This document shows positions 4,930 to 6,864 of a stretch of DNA of 6,864 bases, piece after piece (within the stretch, counting starts at the first letter, position 1; each line of letters begins with the position of its first letter). This DNA is from Cytophagales bacterium (GTDB taxonomy: Bacteria > Bacteroidota > Bacteroidia > Cytophagales > Cyclobacteriaceae). The DNA lies in the NCBI GenBank assembly GCA_029262935.1, contig JAJCYK010000025.1, positions 1 through 6,864 on the forward strand, written 5' to 3'. Below the pieces are notes generated by a model. That model saw only the letters and a program-made list of their open reading frames with translations. It was not told the DNA's origin and ran no database searches. The position numbers were made by a program, and so were the translations under genes.

Positions 4930-6792
4930 TTAATCGTAGAATTGCCAGGTAAAACCCCAATCAAATACTCTGCCTTGACCAAGATAGTAGGGTGCTGTAA
5001 AATATCCAGCTCGGTCCAAACCTTGATTTAAGAAGACCAGTTTAGCAAACAACAACGCCCGCCCTACCCTAAAATTAAGAAAAAAATCAGCGGTTAAGTA
5101 CTCGGGGATTTCAAAAGTATCTTGTAAATAAAATTGTTGAACCGTAGGATCGTAGTTGTGCCCGAAATAGGCGGAGCGGAATTGGGTATCAAGGCCCACC
5201 TGAGCTTGAAGTTTATCCTTAAACAGAAAATTGGTGTAAGCAATTTTAGTAGTGATTAACCATTCCGGGATTCTGAATACATCCTTCGCATTTCCCGTCA
5301 CTGTGGCGTAAGTGATTTGAGTTTGTAAATTCCAATTTGTCAAAAATTGCCAGTCCAGGTTGACTTCAGGAGATAAGATTTGAGCAGCACCGGAGGCTTG
5401 CTCCGGTCTTTGCGCTTGATTAAAATAAATGTGATCATTTACATTGGTCAAGGTAAGAGTAGGATGGAATTTAAGGTTGGGCAGTTCCAACTTAATTTTT
5501 CCTTGCAAAGCATCCATGGAAGGGTTGGTAAAGGCATTGTGCCATTCTCCGTGATTGCCGAAATGATCTTGGTACATAAATGCCGCATCATACTGCACGC
5601 GGGTGTAGGAAGCTTCCAGAAAGTTATTTTCAAAGGAACCTTGTAACAACAAACTTCCTCCATCTTGGATCAGGCCTTTGAATCGCAAAGTCTGACTACC
5701 CAGCCTGTAACGAAGATTAGCACCTAAATAATATTCTGTTTGATATCCTGTGGATACTAAGTATTTGGGTTGATAACGAATGTCTCGCCTGGTCAAATGA
5801 AAGTTATAAAAAACACCCTTGTGTAAACCTTTTATCCCGATTTCATTGCGAAAAATCTCCGTAGTTGCCGCGTCTTCAGTTACCGCTTCGCTAATTAAAG
5901 ATTCATTAAAAAAATCGCCTTCCAATTCCAGGTTGGAATCACTAAACTCGTTGTCTTGCTTGGTGAGGTCCAGCTGGTGATATATTTGTAGAAGGTCTGA
6001 AACCTGATATTGCTGAAAAATATGCCAGTTGTTACGCGATTCTTCACTAAGTGCATTATTGAGAAAGATTACGGCACTATCAGGGTCAAATAAATTGTCT
6101 AGTGACCCTGACAATAACGGGATCACCCCTCCGGACTCAAATTGCTGGTGATTTAACCTAGTGAAATTGATCAACATCTGATACTTTCCAGGGTGCCAAC
6201 GGGCGTAAATATCATAGGCGGTTGAAACCACGTTACGATCACCACTACTTAAAACTGCACCTACCTGCTTGTCGGTAGTAATTCTCTTAAAATCAAAACC
6301 CACATTTAATACCGTGCTGTCACTACGACTAAAGCCAACATCCACGAGACTACGTCCGTTTCCTCCAAAGGCCACACTGAGCTTGGTGTAAGGAGATTTA
6401 GTGTCATAATAATTAATGTGCTCCGGCTTAATCGCATAATGGCTAAACGAATTAAATCCGGACTGCAACCCAATTTGTTCTGGTAATTGAGGATATAGAT
6501 GCCGTATTGCAGTCCCGACATTTCCTAAGTCTTGCAATTTGTTGTCACCAGCATTTACAAAGTTGAAGCGATGGCGGTTCCCTAATAAGGTATCAATTCC
6601 AAATGTTTGGGGATCGTTATATTTGATATTATGCTCTTGGGTGTATTTGGTGGTAGTAGGCCCGTATACTTGTTTGGTGGAATCATCCAATATTTGGGCT
6701 CTACCCCAAGTGGTACTAACCAGCAGTAGTGTGGTAGCGATTATGATTCTTTGATAAATCAAGCCCAAATATAGTTTAAGCGTCACTATCAT
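4930..6792 (-). CDS. Putative outer-membrane porin, Bacteroidota Porin_10-like family
   Basis: 620 residues from the ATG at 6792; a TTG one codon upstream is possible but unnecessary. Residues 1 to about 33 form a signal peptide with a long N-region (hydrophobic IIIATTLLLVSTTWGRAQ, cleavage after AQ), so the protein is exported. After it comes a conserved N-terminal segment recalled from Bacteroidota putative porins: DDSTKQVYGPTTTKY, RHRFNFVNAGDNKLQDLGN, PEQIGLQSGFNSF and YYDTKSPYTKLSVAFGGNG. The rest (from about 135) is a run of alternating amphipathic strands rich in Tyr, Phe, Gln and Asn, ending in an aromatic FDWGFTWQFYD, as expected for an outer-membrane beta barrel. The substrate is unknown. 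The start overlaps the end of an upstream minus-strand gene by 17 nt, and miaE follows after 4 nt, so the three are probably co-transcribed. Family assignment is from motif recall, not a search. Confidence 0.85.
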   Translation of the reverse strand: MIVTLKLYLGLIYQRIIIATTLLLVSTTWGRAQILDDSTKQVYGPTTTKYTQEHNIKYNDPQTFGIDTLLGNRHRFNFVNAGDNKLQDLGNVGTAIRHLYPQLPEQIGLQSGFNSFSHYAIKPEHINYYDTKSPYTKLSVAFGGNGRSLVDVGFSRSDSTVLNVGFDFKRITTDKQVGAVLSSGDRNVVSTAYDIYARWHPGKYQMLINFTRLNHQQFESGGVIPLLSGSLDNLFDPDSAVIFLNNALSEESRNNWHIFQQYQVSDLLQIYHQLDLTKQDNEFSDSNLELEGDFFNESLISEAVTEDAATTEIFRNEIGIKGLHKGVFYNFHLTRRDIRYQPKYLVSTGYQTEYYLGANLRYRLGSQTLRFKGLIQDGGSLLLQGSFENNFLEASYTRVQYDAAFMYQDHFGNHGEWHNAFTNPSMDALQGKIKLELPNLKFHPTLTLTNVNDHIYFNQAQRPEQASGAAQILSPEVNLDWQFLTNWNLQTQITYATVTGNAKDVFRIPEWLITTKIAYTNFLFKDKLQAQVGLDTQFRSAYFGHNYDPTVQQFYLQDTFEIPEYLTADFFLNFRVGRALLFAKLVFLNQGLDRAGYFTAPYYLGQGRVFDWGFTWQFYD

Positions 6793-6864
6793 CAACTCTT
6801 TCCATAGAATTTAGCACAATCTCATCGAAGGAATCTTCCCCCTCCAAAAATCGAAATGCTATTG
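6776..6864 (-). CDS. 3' end of an unidentified gene upstream of the porin (partial)
   Basis: On the minus strand a frame is open from the window edge (first full codon 6862-6860) for 28 codons to a TAA at 6778-6776. It encodes an acidic tail, AFRFLEGEDSFDEIVLNSME followed by RVDDSDA. The other two minus frames close within the first 45 bases or so. The composition looks like protein, and the 17-nt overlap with the porin start is typical of a tight operon, so I read it as the end of a real gene. I do not recognise the family from this fragment. Confidence 0.55.
   Translation of the reverse strand, partial: IAFRFLEGEDSFDEIVLNSMERVDDSDA

Noticed and set aside
4926..4982. 19-codon N-terminal extension of MiaE
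   Set aside because: It lies within the 3' end of the porin gene, and the family N-terminus begins at MLGLKLPTDPRW (4925).
5380..5663. Open frames on both strands inside the porin gene
   Set aside because: Both are shadows of the long conserved porin frame and show no domain of their own.
1..6864. Mobile elements, CRISPR arrays, tRNA/rRNA genes, defence systems
   Set aside because: Reading through both strands I saw no transposase or integrase motifs, no regularly spaced repeats and no RNA gene signatures; almost all of the DNA is accounted for by core-type genes.

Overview
The window reads as ordinary chromosomal DNA from a member of the Bacteroidota, most likely a free-living Cytophagales- or Flavobacteriales-type organism. 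The evidence is the protein content: a Bacteroidota-type putative porin (Porin_10-like), a secreted protein of a Bacteroidota family with a GKNLYVQNP motif, a MacB/FtsX permease of the style common there, and a conserved family that Bacteroidota genomes often label 'asparagine synthetase B'. Start regions mostly lack Shine-Dalgarno sequences, which also fits. I cannot place it to genus. I see no mobile element, CRISPR array, RNA gene or tandem repeat array.

Layout. At the left edge, on the plus strand, is the 3' three quarters of mtaB (1-1025), the radical-SAM enzyme that makes ms2t6A37 in tRNA. It runs tail to tail, with an 8-nt overlap, into a minus-strand gene for a small secreted protein (1018-1635). 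Upstream of that, also on the minus strand, is a MacB/FtsX-type ABC permease (1715-2953) that probably starts at TTG behind a Shine-Dalgarno-like AAAGGA. A 116-bp AT-rich spacer (2954-3069) separates it from a divergent plus-strand gene (3070-4347). This gene encodes an exported protein of the so-called asparagine synthetase B family; it lacks the features of real asparagine synthetases and may have a class I glutamine-amidotransferase-like core. It runs tail to tail, with a 4-nt overlap, into a minus-strand operon. In transcription order that operon holds an unidentified gene of which only the 3' end is visible (6776-6864), a putative outer-membrane porin (4930-6792), and miaE (4344-4925), a tRNA ms2io6A37 hydroxylase whose ATG lies 4 nt after the porin stop.

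How the genes relate. Two enzymes acting at tRNA position 37 (MtaB and MiaE) lie about 3.3 kb apart on opposite strands, so they are not one operon. The remaining genes are cell-envelope or exported functions. The organisation is very compact: both convergent pairs share their stop-codon regions, and the best candidate terminator for the miaE operon is embedded in the lysine-rich 3' end of the opposing gene. I found no convincing new multi-gene system. The most interesting item is the misnamed exported protein at 3070-4347, followed by the embedded terminator.
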